This document shows positions 44,812-52,805 of a stretch of 64,000 bases of DNA, one piece after another. Within the stretch, counting starts at the first letter, position 1. Every line of letters begins with the position of its first letter. The position numbers and the translations under genes were made by a program. Below the pieces are notes generated by a model that worked only from the letters and a program-made list of their open reading frames with translations, was not told the DNA's origin and searched no databases. Source of the DNA: Microbulbifer thermotolerans (GTDB taxonomy: Bacteria; Pseudomonadota; Gammaproteobacteria; Pseudomonadales; Cellvibrionaceae); assembly GCF_900112305.1 (NCBI RefSeq), contig NZ_FOKT01000008.1, positions 62,001-126,000 on the forward strand, in the 5' to 3' direction.

Positions 44812-45030
44812 TAGGGAGCCTCTGATTAATTGGCTCTTGGACGACAAAGAGACATATCGCCCAAATGAGAAGCTCAGGTGGTGGGGTGGACATTTCGAAA
44901 CCGTCGGATACAAGGAGGTATCCGGCGGAGCCACAGAGAAGCACTCGCGCTTTTTCGAAATGGCCACCCTATTGCCTGAGCGCCCCGAAACCCACCACGG
45001 CACTCAGGCAATTTCATCATAGATTCCCTA
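44812..45030 (+). repeat. Complete copy (D) of the TA-flanked palindromic element
   Basis: The left end is TAGGGAGCCTCTGATTAATT, the right end read inward TAGGGAATCTATGATGAAAT, both with terminal TA; total 219 bp. Inner arms GGACATTTCGAAA and (inward) GGCCATTTCGAAA flank the hairpin CCGTCGGATAC / GTATCCGGCGG. The terminal TAG on the minus strand is the stop codon of the RND transporter gene. The 140 bases between the HNH gene start and this element hold no gene. Confidence 0.88.
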
Positions 45031-48000
45031 TGCCGGCTGCGGGGATTCTTTCCGGATTTCCTCCGTTTGCCGAGAATCGCGTGAGGAAACCACTTCGTCT
45101 GCGCGAACCTTGTGAAACATTGCATAGAGCACCGGCACTGCAATCAAGGTGAGCACTGTCGCAAAACCGAGCCCTCCCATTATGGTTACCGCCATATCTG
45201 CGAAGAAGGCATCAAACAGCAGTGGGGACATACCGAGAATTGTAGTAGCCGCGGCCAGGAATACCGGGCGCAGACGACTGACACTTGCCTGCTGAATCGC
45301 GGTTAGTCGCGGCAATCCCGCATGGGTCTGTACCTCAATTTCGTCTACCAGCACCACCGCATTCTTAATCAACATACCGGACAGACTAAGTACGCCCAGC
45401 AGTGACATAAACCCGAATGGCAGACCGGACACAAGCAAACCGACCACTACCCCCACCAGTGACATGGGCACCACCAGCCAGATAATCACCGGTTCCTTTA
45501 CAGTACCGAACAGCAACACTGATGTCAGAATCATGACCAGGAACCCCAGTGGCAAACCTTTGCCCAGGGACTCTTGCGCATCCGAGGAACGCTCGTACTC
45601 ACCACCAAACTCCATCTTGTACCCTTGGGGCAGAGCTAATTCCTCTATTTCCGCACGAATGCGCGCAAAAGCCGCCATCGCAGTGACCCCATCCGGCGCG
45701 TTACCACTAATAGTAATCGTCGGCACCCGGTTACGACGTTGAATCAATCCCTCTTCGGCTGTGGTTTCGAACTGGTCCACCAGCTGCCCGGCAGGAATAT
45801 AGTTGCGCTCATTCGGGCTCCAAACCAGGCGATCCTGCAGGGCACCCGCCTGATTGCGCTCCTCCTGGGACAGGCGGGCAACAATGGGGATAATGCGATC
45901 GCCCCTTTCAAAATCACCAACACGGTAGCCTTCAGTGGCAAATTGCAATGTGCGGCTAATATCAGTCGCCGTTACCCCCGCCACCCGCGCCCGCTCATCA
46001 TCGAGGTGAGCGCGTATGGTCGGCTCCCGATCGCGCCAGTCGTGGCGGATGTCTTCCAGTCCCTTGCTGCGGAAAATCGCCTTCACCTCATCAGCAGCGG
46101 CCCGGAGCGTGTTAAAGTTGGGGCCGGAAATACGCACCTCCACGTCCGCGCCCCCACCCGGGCCAAATACCAGTCGTTTAAATGTCACCAGGGCTTCCGG
46201 ATGCGCGTTGCGCAATTCCACTTTCGCCCGTTCGATCACCGCAGGGATCTGATCGCGGTTTTCCGTGCGTACGATCAGCTGTCCGTACGAGGGATTGGAC
46301 GGCTCCGGTGCATAGGTGAGCATAAACCGGTCCGCGCCCCGCCCTGCAACCGACGTCACGGAAACCACCTCGTCCTGGGCCAGCAGATATTCCATCGCCT
46401 GCTGCAGTGCTTTGTCCGTGCGGTGGATATCACTGCCCTGGGGCATAAAGTAATTCACATAGAACAGGGGCGCGTTGGAGTTGGGGAAAAAGCCCTGCTT
46501 CACAAAACCAAAAGCAAAATAACTCACCAGTGTCACCACCACGAGTGCAACTACCGTGCGTCCCCGGTGACGCAAGGCGCCGGAAAGCGCCTGCGCGTAC
46601 ATCCGGTAAAAGCGGCCCGCGTAGGGATCTTCAGCGCCCGCGTCAGTGCCGGGCTTAAACAGGTGATGCGCGAGGTAAGGCGTGATGGTGATAGCCAGCA
46701 CCCAGCTTAACAAAAGGGAGATACCGATCACGGCAAACAGGGAAAACAAAAATTCGCCGGTGGCATCACTGGACAGACCAATACCGGAAAAGGCCATGAT
46801 CCCGATCACCGTGGCACCCAGCAGGGGCCAGAAAGTCTGGCGTACCACGCGCGCTGCCGCACTTTGCGCGGTTTCTTTTTTCTGCACCCCCATTAGTATG
46901 CCTTCGGCCACCACAATGGCGTTGTCCACCAGCATCCCCATGGCAATGATCAGGGCACCGAGGGAAATCCGCTGCAGATTGAAACCAAACAGGTTCATGA
47001 TCAATACCGTTCCGAGAACAGTAAGCGCCAGCACCGTCCCGACGACAACGCCGGAACGCCACCCCATAAACAGGCACAAAACCAAAGTGACAATCGCCAC
47101 CGAAGAGATCAGGTTGAACAGGAATCCATCGACACTATCTTCAACCACCCGGTGCTGTTCATAGACCGGCTGAATCTCGATTCCCAGAGGCAGACTTTGC
47201 GCCAGTTCTTCCAGTTTCGCTTCTACGGCTTTGCCCACGTCCACGATATTGGTATTCATCGCGCCCGCTACGCCGATCAAAATGGCCGGCTCACCATTGA
47301 AACGGGCAATAAAATCAGGATTCGTATCGTAACCCAGCGACACCCGGGCGATATCCCGCACCGCCAGCATGGAGGTGGAACCGGGAACCCCGAGCAGAAT
47401 ATTGCGAATTGACTCCAAGTCGCTGGCCTGGTTGTCCACCCGGATCCTGGTGCGCAAATCCCGACCTTCTAATTCGGCCACCGGCTGGGTGGCGCTTTCG
47501 GTCTGCAGAACCTGCGCCAGATCGTCCAGGGAAAAGCCGAATTGCGCCAGACGCGCTTCGTCGATATCCAGATAGGCGACTTCATCGATCACTCCGGAGC
47601 GCGACACCTTGGCGACGCCATCAACGGTGAGGAGCTCCCGGCGAATCACCTTGGTGATATCGCGCATCTCACTCTGGGAAAAGCCCACCCCCGTCACGGC
47701 GTAGTAAATCCCGTAGACTTCTCCGAAGTCGTCGTTGACAATGGATTCCATGGCGCCGCTGGGCAACTCAATTTGGGCATCACTGACCTTGCGGCGCAGC
47801 TCATCCCAGATTTGCGGCAACTCATCGGAATCGTAGTGATCCTCAATTTCCACCCGGATTTCAGACATCCCCGGACGGGACGTGGAGGTAATCCGCTTCA
47901 GCTGCCCCAGCTGCTGGATGGCAACCTCGAGCTTTTCGGTTACCTCTTCTTCGACCTTGCGCGCACTAGCACCGGGATAGGCGGTAAAGACACGAGCTTC

Positions 48001-48129
48001 TTTGATAGTAAAAGCGGGGTCCTCAAGGCGGCCGATATCCACCACACCCCACAGGCCCCCGATCAAGCAAATCAACATCAGCAACCAGCTATAAACAGGC
48101 CGCTGAATGAATACATCAGAAATTTTCAC
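45028..48129 (-). CDS. RND family efflux transporter permease
   Basis: The 1033 residues have the RND layout: a first helix (RPVYSWLLMLICLIGGLWGVV), a large periplasmic loop, TM helices with SLGALIIAMGMLVDNAIVVAEG carrying the proton-relay Asp pair in TM4, then a second loop and helices ending VLTLIAVPVLYAMFHKVR. It is closer to the AcrB/VexF-like multidrug type than to metal pumps. It should export drugs or metabolites using proton flow, with the adaptor encoded upstream. No outer-membrane channel gene is present. Its stop codon TAG is provided by repeat copy D. Confidence 0.94.
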   Translation of the reverse strand: MKISDVFIQRPVYSWLLMLICLIGGLWGVVDIGRLEDPAFTIKEARVFTAYPGASARKVEEEVTEKLEVAIQQLGQLKRITSTSRPGMSEIRVEIEDHYDSDELPQIWDELRRKVSDAQIELPSGAMESIVNDDFGEVYGIYYAVTGVGFSQSEMRDITKVIRRELLTVDGVAKVSRSGVIDEVAYLDIDEARLAQFGFSLDDLAQVLQTESATQPVAELEGRDLRTRIRVDNQASDLESIRNILLGVPGSTSMLAVRDIARVSLGYDTNPDFIARFNGEPAILIGVAGAMNTNIVDVGKAVEAKLEELAQSLPLGIEIQPVYEQHRVVEDSVDGFLFNLISSVAIVTLVLCLFMGWRSGVVVGTVLALTVLGTVLIMNLFGFNLQRISLGALIIAMGMLVDNAIVVAEGILMGVQKKETAQSAAARVVRQTFWPLLGATVIGIMAFSGIGLSSDATGEFLFSLFAVIGISLLLSWVLAITITPYLAHHLFKPGTDAGAEDPYAGRFYRMYAQALSGALRHRGRTVVALVVVTLVSYFAFGFVKQGFFPNSNAPLFYVNYFMPQGSDIHRTDKALQQAMEYLLAQDEVVSVTSVAGRGADRFMLTYAPEPSNPSYGQLIVRTENRDQIPAVIERAKVELRNAHPEALVTFKRLVFGPGGGADVEVRISGPNFNTLRAAADEVKAIFRSKGLEDIRHDWRDREPTIRAHLDDERARVAGVTATDISRTLQFATEGYRVGDFERGDRIIPIVARLSQEERNQAGALQDRLVWSPNERNYIPAGQLVDQFETTAEEGLIQRRNRVPTITISGNAPDGVTAMAAFARIRAEIEELALPQGYKMEFGGEYERSSDAQESLGKGLPLGFLVMILTSVLLFGTVKEPVIIWLVVPMSLVGVVVGLLVSGLPFGFMSLLGVLSLSGMLIKNAVVLVDEIEVQTHAGLPRLTAIQQASVSRLRPVFLAAATTILGMSPLLFDAFFADMAVTIMGGLGFATVLTLIAVPVLYAMFHKVRADEVVSSRDSRQTEEIRKESPQPA

Positions 48130-48175
48130 AACGCTTTCCCACTCTTATCAGTGACCTGCAGAAACATCGCACGAG

Positions 48176-49237
48176 TTACTGTGCATAGTTACGCACCTTT
48201 GCACCTTCGTAGAGGTGCTGCCCGCCAGCGGCCACCAGCTTCATGGATGTATCCACGCCGCTCTTGATTTCCACCACCTCGCCATCGGTACGCCCGAGTT
48301 GTACAGGCGTTTTTGATACAGATTGATCTTCGTTGATTCGCCAAATATACGGCGAGCCATCCGCACTGCTCTGCACAGCGGATAAAGGTACCCACAGGTC
48401 ATCCTGCGCCTGGTTAAGTTTCAGGTTCACACGGGCAGTCATGCCCGGCAAAATCTGCACATTCTCTGGTTGTGGCATACCCAGCTCCACAATGTAAGTC
48501 TGGGTCACGCTGTCTGCTTCGGCCTGGTGCTCTCGGTACTCCAGTGGGAATTCTCTACCAGGCAGAAATTCAAATGTCGCACTTACAGAATTCACCCGCT
48601 CGCGGTTCACTGTGGCCAGTAGGTTCTCCGGCACCGATACCTGAATCCGGACTTCCGACACATCTTGCAGCCGCACAATGCCCTGCCCAGCCTGCACGTT
48701 AGTATAATTTTCCACCAGCTGACGCGTAACCAGTGCATCGAAGGGGGCCTTCAATTTTGTATAAGATAAATTCTGTTCCGCTTTTTCGAGCGCAACCTTG
48801 GCAAGATCGTAATTGGTCTCAGTTTCGTCCAGCTGTTGCTGGGAAATCACATTGCGCTCGGCCAAAGAGCGCTGGCGGGCTAGCGTTTTCTGTAACAAAT
48901 CAAGATTGACACGCGCCTGTTTCACCTCGCGAACAAAATCGCTCTCATCAAGAGCTGCAATCAGCTTACCCTTTGGAATAATTTCGCCTTCACGGAATTG
49001 CAGGTAGTTGAGTTTACCTCCCACCTGAAATGACAAATCCACCGTCTGCACCGCCTTGACCCGACCGGCGAACTGGCGCTGATCGATTGTGTCGTTGGTG
49101 GAAACCGTGGCGACTTTTACCGGCCACTCGCGCTCGACCTGCTGCTCATCCTCAGCGGAGCCGGAACAACCAGAGACAACCACCGCAAATGCCAACAGCG
49201 AAATTAAAGGGGAACGAACATTACCAGGGATATTCAT
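48176..49237 (-). CDS. RND efflux periplasmic adaptor (membrane fusion protein)
   Basis: I start at the ATG at 49237 (a TTG lies two codons upstream). A lipoprotein signal (LLAFAVVVSGC) is followed by VKVATVSTNDTIDQRQFAGR, the lipoyl half (VDLSFQVGGKLNYLQFREGE), a coiled-coil hairpin (VNLDLLQKTLARQRSLAERN) and beta-barrel parts (LPGMTARVNLKLNQAQDDLW). About 353 residues. It bridges the inner-membrane RND pump to an outer-membrane channel. The gene lies just upstream of the pump (gap 46 bp) and downstream of the TetR gene on the same strand. Confidence 0.93.
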   Translation of the reverse strand: MNIPGNVRSPLISLLAFAVVVSGCSGSAEDEQQVEREWPVKVATVSTNDTIDQRQFAGRVKAVQTVDLSFQVGGKLNYLQFREGEIIPKGKLIAALDESDFVREVKQARVNLDLLQKTLARQRSLAERNVISQQQLDETETNYDLAKVALEKAEQNLSYTKLKAPFDALVTRQLVENYTNVQAGQGIVRLQDVSEVRIQVSVPENLLATVNRERVNSVSATFEFLPGREFPLEYREHQAEADSVTQTYIVELGMPQPENVQILPGMTARVNLKLNQAQDDLWVPLSAVQSSADGSPYIWRINEDQSVSKTPVQLGRTDGEVVEIKSGVDTSMKLVAAGGQHLYEGAKVRNYAQ

Positions 49238-49287
49238 ATGCAATACTCAGAACATCGAGTGGGGAGTTAACAGAACTTAATCAGAAA

Positions 49288-49818
49288 TTATTCCAGCTCG
49301 GCAGCAAGATTCAGCAAGCGCTCTCGCAGCTGAGTGAAAATTGGGTCATCGGGGTCCAGCACACCAAATTGGCGGCCGAGAAACAGACCGCGCGTTGCCA
49401 AAATCAGCAGGAGCGCCAGCTCTGGGTCTCGACAGTGCTCAGACAGGGTCGCGCGAATCTTTGCTTCTTTGGCCTTGATGGGCTCCAGTAGAGCGGGATC
49501 TTCCGCCACCGCGGCAATCAAAGCGCGAGGGAGCTGTTTTTCGTCCTGCATTAACGCAAACGCAGAATAAATGCGGGATGCGAGAACGCTGTTTTCGTGG
49601 TTCGCGGCGTACTCAGCAGCCAGAGCCTCTTCACTAGCGATCGCGGATTCGAGCATCGCCTGCAGCAGGGATTGCTTGCTCCGGAAATGGTGCAGCAAGC
49701 CGCCTTTACTCAAGCCACACCGCGCTGCCACCGCATCGAGGGTCAAGCGGCGCGCCCCCTTCTCGCGCAGCACCTCTTCTGCTGCACGGATAATGTCTTC
49801 TTTGTCGACCTTCGACAT
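49288..49818 (-). CDS. TetR family transcriptional regulator
   Basis: The 176 residues start SKVDKEDIIRAAEEVLREKG, with the TetR HTH at ARRLTLDAVAARCGLSKGGL and LLHHFRSKQSLLQAMLES, then a variable ligand-binding domain (ALIAAVAEDPALLEPIKAKE). GGAG is seven bases from the start. It is the first gene of a tetR-adaptor-pump unit on one strand (50-bp gap), as in many drug-efflux operons, so autoregulation and repression of the pump are likely. Confidence 0.93.
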   Translation of the reverse strand: MSKVDKEDIIRAAEEVLREKGARRLTLDAVAARCGLSKGGLLHHFRSKQSLLQAMLESAIASEEALAAEYAANHENSVLASRIYSAFALMQDEKQLPRALIAAVAEDPALLEPIKAKEAKIRATLSEHCRDPELALLLILATRGLFLGRQFGVLDPDDPIFTQLRERLLNLAAELE

Positions 49819-50045
49819 GTGACTCTCCAGAGAACCTTAGTCATAACCGACCAACTGGACGGTATGTTAACAGCCCGCGGGACCGCGTCAAGAAGTAACT
49901 TTCAATGGACAGTATTCAGCACTCGAAACCACCCACCTGCCCGCCGACGGACGAGACAGCAAGTCCCAGGGGCTTTAGAATCTGCCGCAGCCCATCATCA
50001 ATAGCGAATGATGGGCTCCGCAACACCACAACCTGTAATACAACT

Positions 50046-50420
50046 ATGTCAGACGTAAAATGCCCCTGCGGCTCCGGATTGCCCCTTAAAAGATGTTGCG
50101 GTCCGTTTCTCGACGGTACAGCCTACCCTGATAGCGCCGAAACCCTGATGCGCAGCCGGTTCACCGCCTTTACTCGCGGCAACTTGCCCTATCTGCGCAA
50201 GACCTGGGACCCAAACACCTGCCCCGAATTAACCCCCGATGACCTGCAAACCCAGTGGACACGTCTAGAGGTTCTTAGGAGTACGCAGGCAGCGGATAAA
50301 GCAATTGTGGAGTTCCGAGCTTGGTACCGAGACAACGGCACGGAACAGGCAATGCATGAGATCTCCTTATTCAAACTGCATAAAAAGCGCTGGGTTTACG
50401 TCGCCCCATTGCAGGGTTGA
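50046..50420 (+). CDS. ychJ: YchJ family protein with SEC-C-type zinc motif
   Basis: From the ATG at 50046 the 124 residues begin with the SEC-C zinc motif MSDVKCPCGSGLPLKRCC. The NTF2-like domain follows (AETLMRSRFTAFTRGN, WTRLEVLRSTQAADKAIVEF, ISLFKLHKKRWVYV). This is the YchJ/UPF0225 arrangement. Zinc-binding SEC-C parts tether proteins to SecB or ribosomes in other families; a specific role for YchJ is not established. The upstream in-frame extension to 49905 lacks family features, so this start is preferred. Confidence 0.9.
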   Translation: MSDVKCPCGSGLPLKRCCGPFLDGTAYPDSAETLMRSRFTAFTRGNLPYLRKTWDPNTCPELTPDDLQTQWTRLEVLRSTQAADKAIVEFRAWYRDNGTEQAMHEISLFKLHKKRWVYVAPLQG

Positions 50421-50454
50421 CCGCACAAGCAATCCCAAGCGGAATATAAGCGGC

Positions 50455-51183
50455 ATGCATCCTGAAATCCTTTTCGAAGACACCCAGCTCATCGCGGCCT
50501 ACAAGCCAGAAGGATGGCTTGTGCACAGATCAAACATAGATCCCCGCGAGGAGCGAATCCTATTGCAGCACTTGCGCGACCGCACTGGCAAACACCTCTA
50601 CCCTATCCACCGGCTGGACAAACCCACCTCTGGGGTTATCGTATTCGCAAAGAGCGGAGAAATCGCCGCAAAAATACAAGTGCAGATGGAAAGTGAGGAA
50701 TCCTTAAAAAAATATGTCGCCGTCTGCCGCGGCTACTGCCCGGAGGAAGGTGTGATCGACCACCCCTTACCACCAGTCGCTGACTTCAAGCATCAGCGCA
50801 AGCGCCGCAGAGCCGAACTGCCGCGGCAGCCTGCTATCACAAAGTTCCGCAGACTAGAGACCGTCGAACTGCCCTACGCCGTGGATCGCTACCCAAGCAG
50901 CCGCTACTCCCTGGTAGAGATAACTCTGGTCACAGGGCGAAGACATCAGATACGCCGTCACTTCAAACACATTCACCACCCGTTGATCGGCTGCCCCAAA
51001 TACGGTAAGTCAGTCCACAACCGCTTCTTTGCTGAACATTACAACTGCAAACGGTTACTACTACATGCATTGCAGTTACGCCTCAGCCACCCACTAACCG
51101 GCGAGCCTCTCAATTTGCTGGCACCGCCGCGCGGGCAATTTCACTCTCTGATCCAGGCTTTTGGCTGGCAGCTGCCGCAATAA
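50455..51183 (+). CDS. truC: tRNA pseudouridine synthase C (TruC)
   Basis: From the ATG at 50455 the 242 residues resemble TruC: ILFEDTQLIAAYKPEGWLVH, the RluA-family motif YPIHRLDKPTSGVIVF with the catalytic Asp, and the later VTGRRHQIRRHFKHIHHPL and RLLLHALQLRLSHPL segments. It converts uridine 65 of tRNA to pseudouridine. It lies about 35 bases after ychJ and may share its transcript. The earlier in-frame part overlaps ychJ and is not family sequence. Confidence 0.9.
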   Translation: MHPEILFEDTQLIAAYKPEGWLVHRSNIDPREERILLQHLRDRTGKHLYPIHRLDKPTSGVIVFAKSGEIAAKIQVQMESEESLKKYVAVCRGYCPEEGVIDHPLPPVADFKHQRKRRRAELPRQPAITKFRRLETVELPYAVDRYPSSRYSLVEITLVTGRRHQIRRHFKHIHHPLIGCPKYGKSVHNRFFAEHYNCKRLLLHALQLRLSHPLTGEPLNLLAPPRGQFHSLIQAFGWQLPQ

Positions 51184-51262
51184 ACACTCCCGGAACAACT
51201 AACTATACTGCTATTCGGCACAGGCCGATTTCTTCCACGCGACTTCTTCCACGCATAGAACC

Positions 51263-51691
51263 ATGAACGATCCGTTTAACCTAGAGCGATTTGTCTCAGC
51301 CCAAGAAAAAAATTACAACTCGGCATTAAAAGAGCTAACGGAGGGAAAAAAGCGTTCCCACTGGATGTGGTATGTATTTCCGCAAATTGTCGGCCTGGGT
51401 CACAGCGCCATGGCTCAGCACTATGCGCTCAAAAGTCTGGATGAAGCGCGGGCTTACCTTGATCACCCGCTACTGGGGCCCAGACTCAAAGAATGCTGCA
51501 CACAGCTGCTGCAACAAGAACGCACAGCCCAGCAAATTTTTGGCAGCCCGGATGATTTGAAACTCAGGTCTTCCATGACCCTGTTTTCCATCGCAGAAGG
51601 TGGGAAGGGGCTGTTCAGCCAGGTTCTGGACAAATTCTATAAAGGCCAGCCGGATTACCGCACACTGGAAATTTTGCGCAAACCCCAGTGA
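51263..51691 (+). CDS. DUF1810 family protein
   Basis: The 142 residues match DUF1810 from the first line (NLERFVSAQEKNYNSALKEL, KKRSHWMWYVFPQIVGLGHS) to DDLKLRSSMTLFSIAEGG and the KFYKGQPDYRTLEIL end. The fold is a small alpha domain of unknown activity; DUF1810 is present in many proteobacteria and plants. It stands alone on this strand; nothing suggests an operon. Confidence 0.9.
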   Translation: MNDPFNLERFVSAQEKNYNSALKELTEGKKRSHWMWYVFPQIVGLGHSAMAQHYALKSLDEARAYLDHPLLGPRLKECCTQLLQQERTAQQIFGSPDDLKLRSSMTLFSIAEGGKGLFSQVLDKFYKGQPDYRTLEILRKPQ

Positions 51692-51768
51692 GATGGCAGA
51701 CAGCGTGCGTATCGTGACCGCAAGCCCACTACATTGGGAGCGTTGCGCTATACCCACCACAAAAACAA

Positions 51769-51802
51769 AAAGCCCTTGTAATCTGAGAATTACAAGGGCT
51801 TT
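51769..51802 (-). terminator. Terminator following tRNA-Pro
   Basis: A perfect 14-bp stem (AAAGCCCTTGTAAT / ATTACAAGGGCTTT) with a short loop lies just past the tRNA 3' end on the minus strand and is followed by TTTGTTTTTG. It may also end the convergent DUF1810 transcript. Confidence 0.88.
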
Positions 51803-51818
51803 CTGCGTACTGAGTATA

Positions 51819-51895
51819 TGGTCGGAGCGGCCGGATTTGAACCGACGACCACCACACCCCCAGTGTGGTGCGCTACCAGGCTGCGCTACGCTCCG
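51819..51895 (-). tRNA. tRNA-Pro (GGG)
   Basis: The 77-base gene folds as a cloverleaf: acceptor CGGAGCG pairs with CGCTCCG, the D arm is GCGCAGCCTGGTAGCGC, the anticodon loop CTGGGGG gives GGG, and the T arm is GTCGGTTCAAATCCG. CCA is encoded. It is the last element of the thrS-to-merR cluster, with its own terminator. Confidence 0.96.
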
Positions 51896-52033
51896 ATTGA
51901 GCAAATCGCACACTAAACAACATAAGTGCTTGATTTATAAGGGGCACCGCATTGCGATGAGGCGCAAATCATACATGAGTGACAGGGGAATGCAAGCCTG
52001 GATTTACGCCTTTTTTGAGTTGCAATAGCCGGC

Positions 52034-52390
52034 CTAGGTCTCCAGCAAGCTGAGAACACTTTCAAGCTCGGCGATAACTTGTGGAATCACCTGCTGTAAC
52101 TGGACAGTCTCCGCCTTCTGGCTACCATTCTCCATCTGCAGGCGGGCGCCGCCGATGGTGTACCCCTCTTCGTACAGCAACGCTCGAATCTGGCGGATCA
52201 GAATGACGTCCTGATGTTGATAGTAACGGCGATTGCCGCGGCGTTTTACCGGATTCAGTTGGGGAAATTCCTGTTCCCAATAGCGCAGAACATGTGGCTT
52301 GACCGCGCACAGCTCACTGACTTCACCAATGGTGAAATAGCGCTTGCCGGGGATGACGGGCAATTCGCTATTGTTGCTCGCTTCCAGCAT
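52034..52390 (-). CDS. MerR family transcriptional regulator downstream of ihfA
   Basis: The 118 residues carry the MerR HTH ([40 protein letters not shown]), then a helix with [20 protein letters not shown] and a short dimerising C-terminus ([18 protein letters not shown]). It has no metal-binding cysteines, as in the MerR-like gene that follows ihfA in pseudomonads and relatives. It overlaps ihfA by 23 bp and so is translationally coupled to it. Target unknown. Confidence 0.93.
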   Translation of the reverse strand: MLEASNNSELPVIPGKRYFTIGEVSELCAVKPHVLRYWEQEFPQLNPVKRRGNRRYYQHQDVILIRQIRALLYEEGYTIGGARLQMENGSQKAETVQLQQVIPQVIAELESVLSLLET

Positions 52391-52676
52391 CTTCTTCTAC
52401 TCGTGCCTTGAGTTTTTGTCCCGGTTTGAAGGTGACTACCCGGCGTGCGGAAATGGGGATTTCCTCGCCGGTCTTGGGGTTGCGGCCAGGGCGCGGGCTC
52501 TTGTCGCGCAGGTCAAAGTTACCGAAACCGGACAGCTTGACCTGCTCGCTGTTTTCCAGCGCGTTGCGGATCTCCTCGAAAAAGTACTCGACGATCTCTT
52601 TGGCTTCGCGCTTATTAAAGCCCAGCTCTTCGTACAGCTTTTCAGCGAGCCCGGCCTTGGTCAGTGCCTCTGTCAT
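52368..52676 (-). CDS. ihfA: Integration host factor alpha subunit
   Basis: The 102-residue protein is a clear Ihf[61 protein letters not shown] and [20 protein letters not shown], with the proline that intercalates DNA in the RNPKTG arm. With IhfB it bends DNA at specific sites. It follows pheT on the same strand (about 130-base gap) and overlaps the MerR gene. This pheT-ihfA order is typical of gammaproteobacteria. Confidence 0.98.
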   Translation of the reverse strand: MTEALTKAGLAEKLYEELGFNKREAKEIVEYFFEEIRNALENSEQVKLSGFGNFDLRDKSPRPGRNPKTGEEIPISARRVVTFKPGQKLKARVEEDAGSEQQ

Positions 52677-52805
52677 TGGTTCCTACCAACAGATTCAGAG
52701 GCGTCGACTCCAGATCGGAAGCGGCCCAAACCGCGGCGGCTTTCAACCCGGAAGCAGACGCTCTCGGGATGCCTACCGCCCGCACCCCGGAGCTATTCGC
52801 CGGTA

